A stretch of 64,000 bases of DNA from Rhodobacter xanthinilyticus (GTDB lineage: Bacteria; Pseudomonadota; Alphaproteobacteria; Rhodobacterales; Rhodobacteraceae): NCBI RefSeq assembly GCF_001856665.1, contig NZ_CP017781.1, positions 3,361,001 through 3,425,000 on the forward strand, written 5' to 3'. The notes under the pieces are model-generated. The model worked only from the letters and a program-made list of their open reading frames with translations, was not told the origin of the DNA and searched no databases. Shown here one piece after another: positions 44,518-52,798 of the stretch (positions are counted from its first letter, which is position 1; every line of letters begins with the position of its first letter). The translations under genes were made by a program, and so were the position numbers.

Positions 44518-44575
44518 TGGGCGTGGGAGAACCCGCCTGCGGCGTTCTCCCCCACCCCCGTAGGGGGTGGTTTCA
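44518..44575. promoter_or_regulatory. double hairpin next to the repeat array
   Basis: GGGAGAAC...GTTCTCCC (eight-base arms) is directly followed by CCACCCCC-GTA-GGGGGTGG (eight-base arms, three-base loop). They lie between the RuvC-like gene and the repeats and could be a terminator, an RNA structure or an origin element. Confidence 0.45.
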
Positions 44576-44624
44576 CCCCCGAAACTTGGAGAGCGGGACA
44601 AGACACTGACAGGAAACAGGAATT

Positions 44625-44815
44625 CCAGTTTCGGGAGGTCGTTTTCGGTCGGTCCTGCCGAAACTGGTTGCAGCGTAGCCTTTGCGGCATCCTCGCAATC
44701 CTGAGGGGGCAGTTTCGGAAGCGGGCCGAAACTGGTCACAACTGGCCCCTGCGTGGTCCTGCGTGGGGATGGCGAGGCAGTTTCGGTGAGATGGCCAATC
44801 TGGTTCAAACTGGCC
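44625..44815. repeat. iteron-like array beside the primase-helicase, candidate phage origin
   Basis: Ten-base boxes SCAGTTTCGG or their inverse occur at 44625-44634, 44658-44667 (inverted), 44709-44718, 44726-44735 (inverted) and 44777-44786, with a degenerate CAAACTGGCC at 44806-44815. The last two units repeat at a 68-base period and include shared CTGGCC..CTGCG segments. The 467-base region 44386-44852 has no credible gene. Its place, directly after the primase-helicase, makes an initiator-binding origin the best guess. Confidence 0.55.
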
Positions 44816-44852
44816 TCTGCGCAATTCAGCGCAAAGCAGGTATCGGGGGTGA

Positions 44853-47150
44853 TCATGGCCGTTCCTCCACCGGATAGACCCAGACATGCGGGTTCTCGAC
44901 CTCGAGAAGCGCGCCGGTCTGCGGCGACTTGTAGTGGGTCGGCAGCACCGCAACGCGTGCGGGGCTGACTTCACCGGTCTCCGGATCGACCTCCTCGGCG
45001 CCCGTGGGCATGACCATTCCCTCGACGCAGAGGTAGCCGAAGCGCGAGCGTGAGGGCCCAAGCCCGTAAGGGGCGGCGTTGCGGACGAACTTGATAGTGC
45101 CCTTGGTGGCTTGCACGGCGATCCGGTCGCGGATGGCATCCTTGCCGCCCAGACCGCCTTTGTTCTCGAAGACTTCTGCGAACTGGTTGGCGGTATAGAG
45201 ACGCCCCTCGGCCGCCTCCTCGAGCAGGATGGAGAGGATCACTTCCTGCTTGCGCAGGCGCTCGGCGTCGTATTTCGCGCCGACTTCGGCGCGGACCAGG
45301 CGCTCGTTCATCGGGTTGATCTCGACCCACTGGCCGCCAACCTTGTCGATCAGCTTCGAGGGCAGCGCGGGGCCATTCCTGAGCTCGATCTCGAGCTTGC
45401 GCTCTGGTGCGTCCTCGTCCGGCCGGTGCAGGATCAGGCCGGAGGTGTAAAAGCCCCTGAGCGCGCTTGCCCCCGACAGGGCAAGGAACGGATCGTCCTT
45501 CAGCTGCTGCTTCGACAGCTTTCGCGTGTGATGGACCAGGATCACGCCGCAGGCCGGGTTGATGTGATCCCGCAGCACCTCGACCCTGTCCTTGAGGAAG
45601 AACATCATGGCGGTGTTGTCGTTTTCGCCGCCGCCGTCCGGCCCGCCGTCGAAGAGGTTGCGGATCGGATCGATGCAGATGATGTCCGGGCCTGCATCCG
45701 GAAAGGCCGCCTGGATGGCGCGCGCCACCCGCATGCTGCCATCGGTGTCGAGCAGCATCTTCAGCTTGGGCGTCGCCACGAAGGTGTCGCGTGCGGCGGC
45801 CAGAACCTTGGCGGGCAGCGCGATCTGGCTCAACCGCTCGCGCAGATAATGATACTGGATCTCGGCCTGCAGGTAGAACACCCGCAGAGGGCGCGGCGGG
45901 GTGAAGCCAAGAAAGGCCTGACCGGCCGCCATGTGCACGAGCCAGCTGATCGTCAGGTCGCTCTTGCCGACCTTCGGCGCACCGCCAAGCACCAAAAGCC
46001 CGCCCGGCGTCAGCACGCGCGGCGCAATGATGTCCTCGGGCATCGGGCTGGTATCGTCCAGCAGCACACCGAGCGTGAACGTGGGCATTTCACTGGGCGC
46101 AGGGGCTGCGCTGTCGAGGCGGACCAGCGCCGGGCCATTCTTCTGCACATGCAGATCCCAGAGCCGCTCGGACTCGCGCTGCAGGCGCTCGATCGGCCAG
46201 GAGGGCCGCAACATGGCGGCGTTGTAGCCGCAGATCGCCTGCCAGCCCTCGTCCTTCGACATCCGGCCCTCGTGGACCATGCGGATGAAATGGCCGATTG
46301 CGGCCGATGCCCCCTCAAAACGGGACCAGTCGTCCTGGCCGCCCTCGCGCACCGGGGTCACCAGCACGTCGTCGAGGCGGGGCTTGTCCTGGGTGACACT
46401 GCCGCTGGCGACCATCCCGGCACCCGGCATCGGCGGCATTTCGGCCACGCGCTCTGCGAACTCGTCGAGATCGACCTCGACGGAATGGTGCTCGCGGATT
46501 TGCACCAGGCGCTGGTGGCCATGCTTGTGATAGACAGTGCCTGCCACCCTGATCGGTTGGTGCGCCGACCTAAAATGCGTGTCGCCGCCGACCTTCAGGG
46601 CAATCTCGCCCCGCAGACGGCAAAGGCTGGCCAGCGCCGACCCCTCGGCGGGTTCGGTCATCTTCCACCAGACATGCAGCTTGCTGGCCCCTTCGGACGT
46701 CCGCCCGCCGCTCTCGATGATCAGGGTGGGTTGACCCAGATGACGCAGCAGATGGGCGAGCTTGGCGGGGATGTCGCCCGCGTCGAGATCAACGACCAGC
46801 GCTTGCATCTGCAGGACTTCGGCGGCTTTGGCCTGCCCAGCCCCGGCGACCGTGCCGGGGATCACATAGACGGCGGCCCCTTCGCGCCAGGCCCAGTTGG
46901 CGAACGTCACAAGCTTGCCCGGTGCTGTGGCGTCGGCGTCCATCCAGACGTTGTGCGGTCGGCCCTCCTTGCCCTGCCCCATGTCGACAAAGCCTCGGAC
47001 CGGGATCTGGCCCTCGCACCAGCCGAACACGACATCGAGGAACGTCGCGATCTGGACCGGGTCAGGCTCCACGCCAAACGGGTCCTCGGCCGCCGGGGCA
47101 TCGTTGAAATCCTGCCATGGGCTGAAGTGGATGATGTTGTCTTCGGTCAT
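44853..47150 (-). CDS. phage primase-helicase (RepB-like primase plus RecA-type ATPase)
   Basis: 765 residues from the ATG at 47150, overlapping the nuclease stop by four bases. The N-terminal third is an archaeo-eukaryotic-type primase domain like RepB_primase (VVDLDAGDIPAKLAHLLRHL, SKLHVWWKMTEP, THFRSAHQPIRVAGTVYHK). The ATPase has Walker A LGGAPKVGKSD with Lys396 and a hexameric-helicase-like core (IICIDPIRNLFDGG, GVILVHHTRKLSKQQ). A winged-helix-like C-terminal part follows. It would prime and unwind phage DNA; the repeat array immediately downstream is its likely target. Confidence 0.88.
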   Translation of the reverse strand: MTEDNIIHFSPWQDFNDAPAAEDPFGVEPDPVQIATFLDVVFGWCEGQIPVRGFVDMGQGKEGRPHNVWMDADATAPGKLVTFANWAWREGAAVYVIPGTVAGAGQAKAAEVLQMQALVVDLDAGDIPAKLAHLLRHLGQPTLIIESGGRTSEGASKLHVWWKMTEPAEGSALASLCRLRGEIALKVGGDTHFRSAHQPIRVAGTVYHKHGHQRLVQIREHHSVEVDLDEFAERVAEMPPMPGAGMVASGSVTQDKPRLDDVLVTPVREGGQDDWSRFEGASAAIGHFIRMVHEGRMSKDEGWQAICGYNAAMLRPSWPIERLQRESERLWDLHVQKNGPALVRLDSAAPAPSEMPTFTLGVLLDDTSPMPEDIIAPRVLTPGGLLVLGGAPKVGKSDLTISWLVHMAAGQAFLGFTPPRPLRVFYLQAEIQYHYLRERLSQIALPAKVLAAARDTFVATPKLKMLLDTDGSMRVARAIQAAFPDAGPDIICIDPIRNLFDGGPDGGGENDNTAMMFFLKDRVEVLRDHINPACGVILVHHTRKLSKQQLKDDPFLALSGASALRGFYTSGLILHRPDEDAPERKLEIELRNGPALPSKLIDKVGGQWVEINPMNERLVRAEVGAKYDAERLRKQEVILSILLEEAAEGRLYTANQFAEVFENKGGLGGKDAIRDRIAVQATKGTIKFVRNAAPYGLGPSRSRFGYLCVEGMVMPTGAEEVDPETGEVSPARVAVLPTHYKSPQTGALLEVENPHVWVYPVEERP

Positions 47151-47914
47151 GCCGGCAGTCCCCAGCAGCGCGCGGCCCATGGGCAGAACCGGCATTCGAA
47201 GAAGTCGCGATTGGCAGCGATGCGGGGCAGCAATTCGCCCGCGTCGGTCGCCTGCAGGATCCGCACGCCCCGGTCCGACATGCGCTGCGCGAGAGCCGCG
47301 TCGAAGGGCACAAGTTCGTGGTGCAGTTCAGCCGTGTCCTTGTTGATCGCGGTGAACAGCGCCGGATTGGCCGAGATGCCGGGGATCGTCCCTTCCATGT
47401 AGGCCTGGTAGAGCGCGATCTGCGCGGCATAGACGGGCTTCGCGACAGCAACCCCGTCCTTGACGCAGGCCCGCCAGTTCTTCGCGTTCATGGTCTTGCA
47501 TTCCCAGAGCGCGGGAACGCCGATGCCCAGCGGCGCAGGTGCCGCGGCAATGATCCCGTCGACATGGCCCCGGATGCGCCCGCCAGCGACGGAAAAGCCG
47601 AACTGTTCGCCATCGGGGCGATTGCCCTTGCGGGTGTAGAGGTCGAGCCCGGCCGCGCGCAGCCAACGGATGGCCAGATCCTCGAGTTGGTGGCCGATCT
47701 CGAAGATCCGCAGCGTCTGACCGGCGAAATCCGCACCGTCGTCCTTGGGCGCGCCCGCGAATTCGAACTGCAGCGCGCGCTCGCAGGCATGGCCCAGCCG
47801 GGATGCGCCGAGATAGGTTCGAGGTGGCGTGGCCTCGCGCTCGGCGATCAACGCGGCATCGATGGCAGCGTTGACGCGCTCAGCAATGCCGGGGCGGTGA
47901 TTGTAGTCCAGCAT
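47147..47914 (-). CDS. Cas4/AddB-like PD-(D/E)XK exonuclease with Fe-S cysteines
   Basis: 255 residues. Nuclease residues are Asp119 (GHVDG), Glu138 and Lys140 (LWECKT). Cys44 (LGHACERALQF) with Cys241, Cys244 and Cys250 (FFECRFCPWAARCWG) matches the four-cysteine 4Fe-4S pattern of Cas4 and AddB nucleases. It probably makes 3' tails for phage recombination together with the nearby ATPase. There is no CRISPR array in the window, so a CRISPR role is unlikely. Coupled to both neighbours by overlaps. Confidence 0.87.
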   Translation of the reverse strand: MLDYNHRPGIAERVNAAIDAALIAEREATPPRTYLGASRLGHACERALQFEFAGAPKDDGADFAGQTLRIFEIGHQLEDLAIRWLRAAGLDLYTRKGNRPDGEQFGFSVAGGRIRGHVDGIIAAAPAPLGIGVPALWECKTMNAKNWRACVKDGVAVAKPVYAAQIALYQAYMEGTIPGISANPALFTAINKDTAELHHELVPFDAALAQRMSDRGVRILQATDAGELLPRIAANRDFFECRFCPWAARCWGLPA

Positions 47915-48330
47915 CAGAACGGCACCTCCGCCGTGGCGGCGATGCGCGACATCTCGGCGCCATAGCCCTCGAGCACCTCTTCGATCAGCGCGGAGACGTC
48001 AGCCGCCGTGAGATCTCGGAGCCGCTTGTCCCAGCCGATCCGGTCCATCGTCTGGCCCAGTCGCTTCATCACCAGCGCGATGGCCGCGCGCTCTTCCTCG
48101 GTCATTCCCTGCATGATCTGTCCCTTTCGATGGCGGGCCGCGAACCATGCCTGGCAGGGCATCGAGCAGAACCAGCGATGCTTGCGGGGGCGTGGTTTGG
48201 CGGGATTGAAGAAGCCGAAGCCTTGCGCGGGGCGCAGGCAGACGGCGCAGGGCACGAAGCGTGGGTGCCAGAGGCGTGCACGGTCAGAAACCTGGTCGGG
48301 TGCAGATGCGACTTCCGCGACATGGTTCAC
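47914..48330 (-). CDS. DUF6511-like zinc-ribbon phage protein
   Basis: 138 residues. A four-cysteine ribbon is visible (FVPCAVCLRPAQGFG and HRWFCSMPCQAWF), then a helical C-terminal half (TEEERAAIALVMKRLGQTMD). It is found beside helicase genes in related phages. It overlaps the helicase stop by four bases and shares one base with the nuclease start. The role is unknown. Confidence 0.75.
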   Translation of the reverse strand: MNHVAEVASAPDQVSDRARLWHPRFVPCAVCLRPAQGFGFFNPAKPRPRKHRWFCSMPCQAWFAARHRKGQIMQGMTEEERAAIALVMKRLGQTMDRIGWDKRLRDLTAADVSALIEEVLEGYGAEMSRIAATAEVPF

Positions 48331-50018
48331 GCCGCCCTCCCGATGTCCGGGCTGGCACGGCCGACGAGCTGGCGGATTTCGCGCTTGTTGAAGCCGAAGG
48401 TCATCAACGCCGAGGCGCGATAGCGGGTCAGGCCATAGTCCTGCCGGAACTCGGGCGGCAGGTATTGCAGCTGCTTTTCGGTCGCCGCCTGCTTCAGCCA
48501 GCCCTTCGATTTGAAGGCGCTTTCGCCGGTCTCGTATTCGTTCAGCCAGTCATCGGCCTGTGCGAGGCAGACCACCCGCTCGCCAACGCCCAGCAGCCGG
48601 GGCGCACGGCCTTTCGCGCCGCCCACCGCGTGCCAGCGACCGTCGAGAAAGAAGATCCCGCCCCAGGCATTGAAGCAGTTGGCCATCAGCGCGGCGTCAT
48701 CGCCGAAGAGATCGACCCATGCGAAGCTCGATCGCTTCAGAAGATCGATCTCGGACATGATGAAGCCCGAGAGAGGGATGGCATCCTGGCCTTCGCCGGA
48801 TTCCTCAAGGTCGCGCGCGAACACCTCGCCGCAGAGCGGGCATTCCATGGCGGCAAGCGGGATTTCCGCCTCGCAGGCCGGGCAGGTTTTCGTCGGCGCC
48901 TGACCCGTCTCGGTCTTGCCGTCCAGATCGACATCCTGTTCCAGCGTGCCGTGGATCAGGCTCGACGTCCCGAAATCCAGCACGATGCAGTCGGTCTTCA
49001 CGACACCGGGATGTTCCTCGGGATCGACCGTGCGCAGGCCCCGCCCGACCATCTGGATCATGGTCGATTTGTAGGAACTGGGGCGCAGCAGGACGACGCA
49101 GGAGGTGGGCGGATGGTCCCAGCCTTCGGTCAGCACAGCCACATTGACGATGACGCGGATTTCGCCAGAGGCATAGGCGGAGAGGATGCGGCGGCGCATG
49201 CCAGCATCGAGATCGCCATGGATGACGGCCGCCGAAACCCCTGCGGCGTTGAAGGCGGCCGCGACGTTTTCGGCATGGGCGACGGTGGAACAGAAGACCA
49301 CGGTCGGCCGCTCGCTGGCCTTTTCCTGCCAATGGCGGACCACCTCGTCGGTCACCGGCGCGCGGTTCATGATCTGCGCGACCTCGGTCATGTCGTAGTC
49401 GGCGGCGCTCTTGCGCACGGCACGCAGTTGTTCCTGCACGCCCACGTCGATGACGAAGGTGCGGGGTGGAACGAGGTGACCGGAGGCGATCAGCTCGCCA
49501 AGGCGCACCTGATCGCCGACATTGTCAAAGATCTCGCGCAGACCCTTGCGGTCGCCCCGGTTGGGTGTGGCGGTGACGCCAAAGATCCGGCAGTTGGGGT
49601 TTGCGTCCCGGACATGGTCGATGATCCGGCGATAACTGTCGGCCACCGCATGGTGCGCCTCGTCGATGACCAGGAGGTCCAGCGCGGGCATCGCCGCCAG
49701 ATTGGCGGGCCGCGAGAGGGTCGGCACCATTGCGAAGGTCGCCCGCCCCGCCCAGCTCTTGGCCTCGGCATCGACGACGGAGGTGGTGATGTCAGGCGCA
49801 ACCCGGCCGAACTTCGCCCGGTTCTGCGCGGTCAACTCGTCGCGATGCGCGAGGATGCAGGCCTTGGCATCGCAGCCCTCGAGGGATTTGGCGACGACCG
49901 CCGACAGGGCGATGGTCTTGCCGAAGCCCGTCGAGGCGATGCTGAGGGTGTTGCCGTGATCGCAGAGCGCAGCGAGGCTGCGCTCCACGAACAGGTTCTG
50001 ACGGGGGCGAAGGCGCAT
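48327..50018 (-). CDS. DEAD/DEAH (SF2) phage helicase
   Basis: 563 residues. Walker A IASTGFGKT with Lys34, DEAH at 119-122 (LLVIDEAHHAV), motif III VTATPNRGD, and C-terminal helicase motifs (VVFCSTVAHAENVAAAFN, TEGWDHPPTSCVVLLRP, QMVGRGLRT). A zinc ribbon follows (CPACEAEI, CPLCGEVF) and then a unique C-terminal domain. It would unwind branched DNA in replication or recombination. It is not preceded by a methylase or specificity gene, so a restriction enzyme is unlikely. Confidence 0.9.
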   Translation of the reverse strand: MRLRPRQNLFVERSLAALCDHGNTLSIASTGFGKTIALSAVVAKSLEGCDAKACILAHRDELTAQNRAKFGRVAPDITTSVVDAEAKSWAGRATFAMVPTLSRPANLAAMPALDLLVIDEAHHAVADSYRRIIDHVRDANPNCRIFGVTATPNRGDRKGLREIFDNVGDQVRLGELIASGHLVPPRTFVIDVGVQEQLRAVRKSAADYDMTEVAQIMNRAPVTDEVVRHWQEKASERPTVVFCSTVAHAENVAAAFNAAGVSAAVIHGDLDAGMRRRILSAYASGEIRVIVNVAVLTEGWDHPPTSCVVLLRPSSYKSTMIQMVGRGLRTVDPEEHPGVVKTDCIVLDFGTSSLIHGTLEQDVDLDGKTETGQAPTKTCPACEAEIPLAAMECPLCGEVFARDLEESGEGQDAIPLSGFIMSEIDLLKRSSFAWVDLFGDDAALMANCFNAWGGIFFLDGRWHAVGGAKGRAPRLLGVGERVVCLAQADDWLNEYETGESAFKSKGWLKQAATEKQLQYLPPEFRQDYGLTRYRASALMTFGFNKREIRQLVGRASPDIGRAA

Positions 50019-50029
50019 GGATCAGACCC

Positions 50030-50629
50030 TCACTGCGCCCAGGAGGGACGACCCGGCACCGGCGACGCGGGCTGTTGCTGGACCGGCTGCTGCGCCGCGG
50101 GTTGCGCGGGCGGGTGATAGCCCGGTTGCGCCGCCAGCCCCATGTGCTGGGCATAGTCCCGATGGTCCGGCGTCACCGCGCTGCGGATTTCGTTCTTGTC
50201 GTCACCGGTGGCATCGGTGCCGACATCGATCCGGGCAAGGAACTCGATCCCGTCCAAATCCCCGAGCCCGTTGATCCGCCGCGCCGCCTGCGCTTGCGGG
50301 GACTGGTCCTTGTCGGAAATCCCGCGCGCCGAGTTCAGCATGCCGCGGATCATGCTGCGGCCCATGTTTGCCCAGTCCGGTCCCTTCGGGCTGTAGAGGC
50401 CGATCAGGGTGAAAATCTTGCGCCGGGCATATTGGCCTTCGGTCACCGTGAACTCGCCGTTCAGGTACACGGCGCCGGTCGAGCCACGCGTGGCATAGCC
50501 GCCCGTCCAGCCCTGCGAGGGATCGTCGAAACCGCCGGGGCGGATCGTCAAGCGGACCTTGGCCAGCGTGCCCTTGGGGATGAGATTGGTGTTGGACTGG
50601 GCGTCGTTGAAGTCGTTCCAGGAACCCAT
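50030..50629 (-). CDS. phage early protein, possible ssDNA-binding role
   Basis: 199 residues. It has a beta-rich core (NLIPKGTLAKVRLTIRPGGF, GAVYLNGEFTVTEGQYARRK, FTLIGLYSPKGPDWANMGRS) and a Pro/Gln-rich flexible C-terminal tail. It lies between a Sak-type ATPase and an SF2 helicase. A beta core with a disordered tail beside recombination genes is suggestive of an ssDNA-binding protein, but no family is identified. Confidence 0.65.
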   Translation of the reverse strand: MGSWNDFNDAQSNTNLIPKGTLAKVRLTIRPGGFDDPSQGWTGGYATRGSTGAVYLNGEFTVTEGQYARRKIFTLIGLYSPKGPDWANMGRSMIRGMLNSARGISDKDQSPQAQAARRINGLGDLDGIEFLARIDVGTDATGDDKNEIRSAVTPDHRDYAQHMGLAAQPGYHPPAQPAAQQPVQQQPASPVPGRPSWAQ

Positions 50630-50648
50630 GGGGTGTCTCCTCTGCGGA

Positions 50649-51518
50649 TCAGGATTGCGGATGGGGGTGATCGGCCGCGCCCTCGGCGGGCGGCGTGAAG
50701 CTCAGGCGACGGGGCACGGGCGTGCCGGGGGCGCGGATCTTGTCCATCAGGCGGCCGAGATGCGGCTCTTCCACCGGGCGAAGACGACCGGAGCGGTCCT
50801 TGGCCGGGAAACCCCAGGGGTTGATGGTGTGGCAGACGAAGGCGCGGTAGGGATCACCACCATCGGCCTTCAACTCGGCCATGGTGATCACCTCGTCGAC
50901 GATCCCCGGCAGCTCGAGCCCGGTCTTCGAGCCGTCGATCTGCGGCTGGAAGATGCGCCGGTTGAAGTCGTCGAACTTCTCGTCGAGGATCCCGACGAAC
51001 CAGACGTTGCGGCCCCGGGTGTGCTGGAGGTGGGTCAGCCAGGCGATCATCTCGCGCCCGTGCAGCCCATAGGCGCCGCGGACGTCAGGCTTGCCGGTCT
51101 TCTCCGACACCGCTTCCGGCTGGCCCTTGCACCATTGGAAGCAGAGCCGCCCCGCCACGGTGATCGAGTCGACGAAAATCGTGTCGTAGCGATCGAGCGC
51201 GGCGGGATCGCCGAACTTCTGGCACACGGCCGCGTAGTGCGCCGGGCTATGGGGTTGCTCGTCGCGCAGGCTGGGATTTGCGCCACCGATGAACACCGCG
51301 AAGTCCCGGCATTCCGCCCATGTGCGCGGCCGGATGCTGTCGCCCGGCCAGCCCTCGATGGCGAGATCGCCCGCCTCGAGGTCGATGAACAGCGTGCGGG
51401 CGGGATCGAGCGTCCAGAGAAGGCTGGTCTTACCGATGCCGGACTTGCCGAAGATGCAACCCTTGATGCCGCGGGGCTCGGCCAACCGCTGGTCGGCTGT
51501 GATGATGGGCAGGCTCAC
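50649..51518 (-). CDS. RecA-fold ATPase, Sak4/AAA_24-like recombination protein
   Basis: 289 residues from a GTG at 51518 with GCAGGAGG seven bases upstream; the GTG overlaps the preceding stop (GTGA). Walker A is GKSGIGKT at 24-31, Walker B-like YDTIFVDSI, and later motifs include IAWLTHLQHTRGRNVWFVGI. This is the phage nucleotide-binding family that includes single-strand annealing or strand-exchange ATPases. With the neighbouring nuclease and possible ssDNA-binding protein it would form the phage recombination module. Confidence 0.85.
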   Translation of the reverse strand: MSLPIITADQRLAEPRGIKGCIFGKSGIGKTSLLWTLDPARTLFIDLEAGDLAIEGWPGDSIRPRTWAECRDFAVFIGGANPSLRDEQPHSPAHYAAVCQKFGDPAALDRYDTIFVDSITVAGRLCFQWCKGQPEAVSEKTGKPDVRGAYGLHGREMIAWLTHLQHTRGRNVWFVGILDEKFDDFNRRIFQPQIDGSKTGLELPGIVDEVITMAELKADGGDPYRAFVCHTINPWGFPAKDRSGRLRPVEEPHLGRLMDKIRAPGTPVPRRLSFTPPAEGAADHPHPQS

Positions 51519-52003
51519 GCGCGATCCTCCTGCGGGAGGAGGTCGATCTTCAGCGTGCCGGTCTTGACGGTGCGGGCGGATTCGAAGCCCTGCCGGATCG
51601 CCTCGGGCCAGGCGGAGTAGGCGCGCTCGGGCACCTTGAAACTGATCTCGACGTATTCGGCCGGATCTTCGCCCGCAGCGCGGATGCGCTCGACCATGGC
51701 CGCGAGCTTGGCCTGGTCCCATTCAACGCGCTTCGGCAAATCGGCGACCACCGTGAAATCGCCATCGACAAGGCGGACGGTGCCGGTGTCCTTGCCGCAA
51801 GCGCGGCGTGCCTCGGTAGCGCGGGCGGCGTAGCGAACCTCAAGCGCGGTGGAAAACCGCGCAGTGACGGCCTTCATCTGTTTGGCGGCCACGTCGATCT
51901 CGCGCTGCAGGGCGGCCAGAAGCTCGACGGGAAGCTGGGCGATCTCGCCAGCGGGCAGGTTGATCAGTTGATCGATGCTGGGGGTGTTCTGGGGGAAGGT
52001 CAT
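51515..52003 (-). CDS. phage early protein of unknown function
   Basis: 162 residues. The N-terminal half is helical (PAGEIAQLPVELLAALQREI, AAKQMKAVTARFSTALEVRY), followed by a beta part (GTVRLVDGDFTVVADLPKRV) and a helix-rich end. It is found upstream of the Sak-like ATPase in similar phages and is coupled to it by overlap. The function is unknown. Confidence 0.7.
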   Translation of the reverse strand: MTFPQNTPSIDQLINLPAGEIAQLPVELLAALQREIDVAAKQMKAVTARFSTALEVRYAARATEARRACGKDTGTVRLVDGDFTVVADLPKRVEWDQAKLAAMVERIRAAGEDPAEYVEISFKVPERAYSAWPEAIRQGFESARTVKTGTLKIDLLPQEDRA

Positions 52004-52030
52004 GGGGGGTCTCCGTGATGGGGGATGGCT

Positions 52031-52396
52031 TCAGGCGGCCTCGAGGAGGCGCATGGAAAGGGCAGGACCGGCCTGGCGGGGTCTCGCCCGGGCGATGGCG
52101 ATGTAGGCGAACTGATCGGGGCCGATCCGGGCCTGCACGAGGTGGACAAGGCCCTGCTCTGCTGCGCGCAGCGCGGCCGAGGCCACCAGGCGAAGGGCGC
52201 GCTGCTGTTCGGCGGGCAGCTTCGAGATGACGGAGGTTGCGTCGACCGCGAGAAAGCCGCGATGGTAGACCAGCGTCTCGCCGGGGGCGGCCTGCGCGAT
52301 CCAGGCCGAAAGCCCGACCTCGTCGAGCGCTGGTCCGGCCGCGCCGAAGATCGACACGACGCCCGTGGCCCGGAGGATGGAATGACGGGCCATCAT
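52031..52396 (-). CDS. phage early protein of unknown function
   Basis: 121 residues with AWIAQAAPGETLVYHRGFLA, AEQQRALRLVASAALRAAEQ and LVHLVQARIGPDQFAYIAIA. It overlaps the upstream excisionase-like gene by four bases. The compact alpha/beta pattern is not assigned to a family with certainty. Confidence 0.65.
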   Translation of the reverse strand: MMARHSILRATGVVSIFGAAGPALDEVGLSAWIAQAAPGETLVYHRGFLAVDATSVISKLPAEQQRALRLVASAALRAAEQGLVHLVQARIGPDQFAYIAIARARPRQAGPALSMRLLEAA

Positions 52397-52596
52397 GCCG
52401 CGCCCCGATCCGCGGTGCTGCGCCGCTGGCGGGCCTGCTCATAGGCCAGCACATCCTCAAGCCGGTAGACCACGCGGCCGCCGATTTTCAGGAAGGCCGG
52501 GCCCTCGCCGGTCCAGCGCCAGCGTTCAAGGGTGCGCGCCGAAATGCTCCAGCGTGCGGCAAGTTCGGTCTGGTTCAGGCAGGTTCTGGTCTGCAT
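52393..52596 (-). CDS. AlpA/excisionase-like helix-turn-helix protein
   Basis: 67 residues. A MerR-type winged helix: LNQTELAARWSISARTLERW, RWTGEGPAFLKIGGRVVYR, LEDVLAYEQARQRR. Proteins of this size and pattern act as excisionases or early activators in phages. No integrase partner is visible in the window. It is the first gene after a 200-base leader with inverted repeats. Confidence 0.85.
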   Translation of the reverse strand: MQTRTCLNQTELAARWSISARTLERWRWTGEGPAFLKIGGRVVYRLEDVLAYEQARQRRSTADRGAA

Positions 52597-52664
52597 CGTC
52601 CTCTCCCGGTGTGTCGTTGGGAGGAAGATGCACGGGGCGATGCGGGGATGTCGTCGGGATCATA

Positions 52665-52762
52665 GTGGGATGCGGCGGGGGATCAGCCGGACCGTTTCAA
52701 TCATGGGGTGAAACGTATGACGGTAGGATCGCCATCCCCCTCCATCCCCCGGTGCATCCCAC
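52665..52762. promoter_or_regulatory. inverted GTGGGATGC operator-like pair
   Basis: GTGGGATGC at 52665-52673 and GCATCCCAC at 52754-52762 are exact inverses within the leader of the early operon (gap 52597-52798). A further ATCCCAC lies at 53558-53564 beside the repressor promoter. They are candidate repressor sites. Confidence 0.35.
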
Positions 52763-52798
52763 AGCGGGAAGCAAACAGGGACGCGCGGAGGGTCCGAC

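Noticed and set aside
44386..44856. N-terminal extension of the RuvC-like gene through the repeat region
   Set aside because: The extension is Pro/Thr/Arg-rich, crosses the hairpins and repeats, and the ATG at 44385 has a strong ribosome site and matches the family start.
45111..47402. 763-residue plus-strand open frame opposite the primase-helicase
   Set aside because: It is the antisense shadow of a GC-rich gene with clear motifs on the minus strand; its product is low-complexity and matches no family.
47147..47914. Cas4-like nuclease as part of a CRISPR-Cas locus
   Set aside because: No spacer-repeat array and no other cas genes are seen; position among phage recombination genes explains it better.
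48261..50117. 618-residue plus-strand frame opposite the SF2 helicase
   Set aside because: Shadow of a gene with complete helicase motifs.
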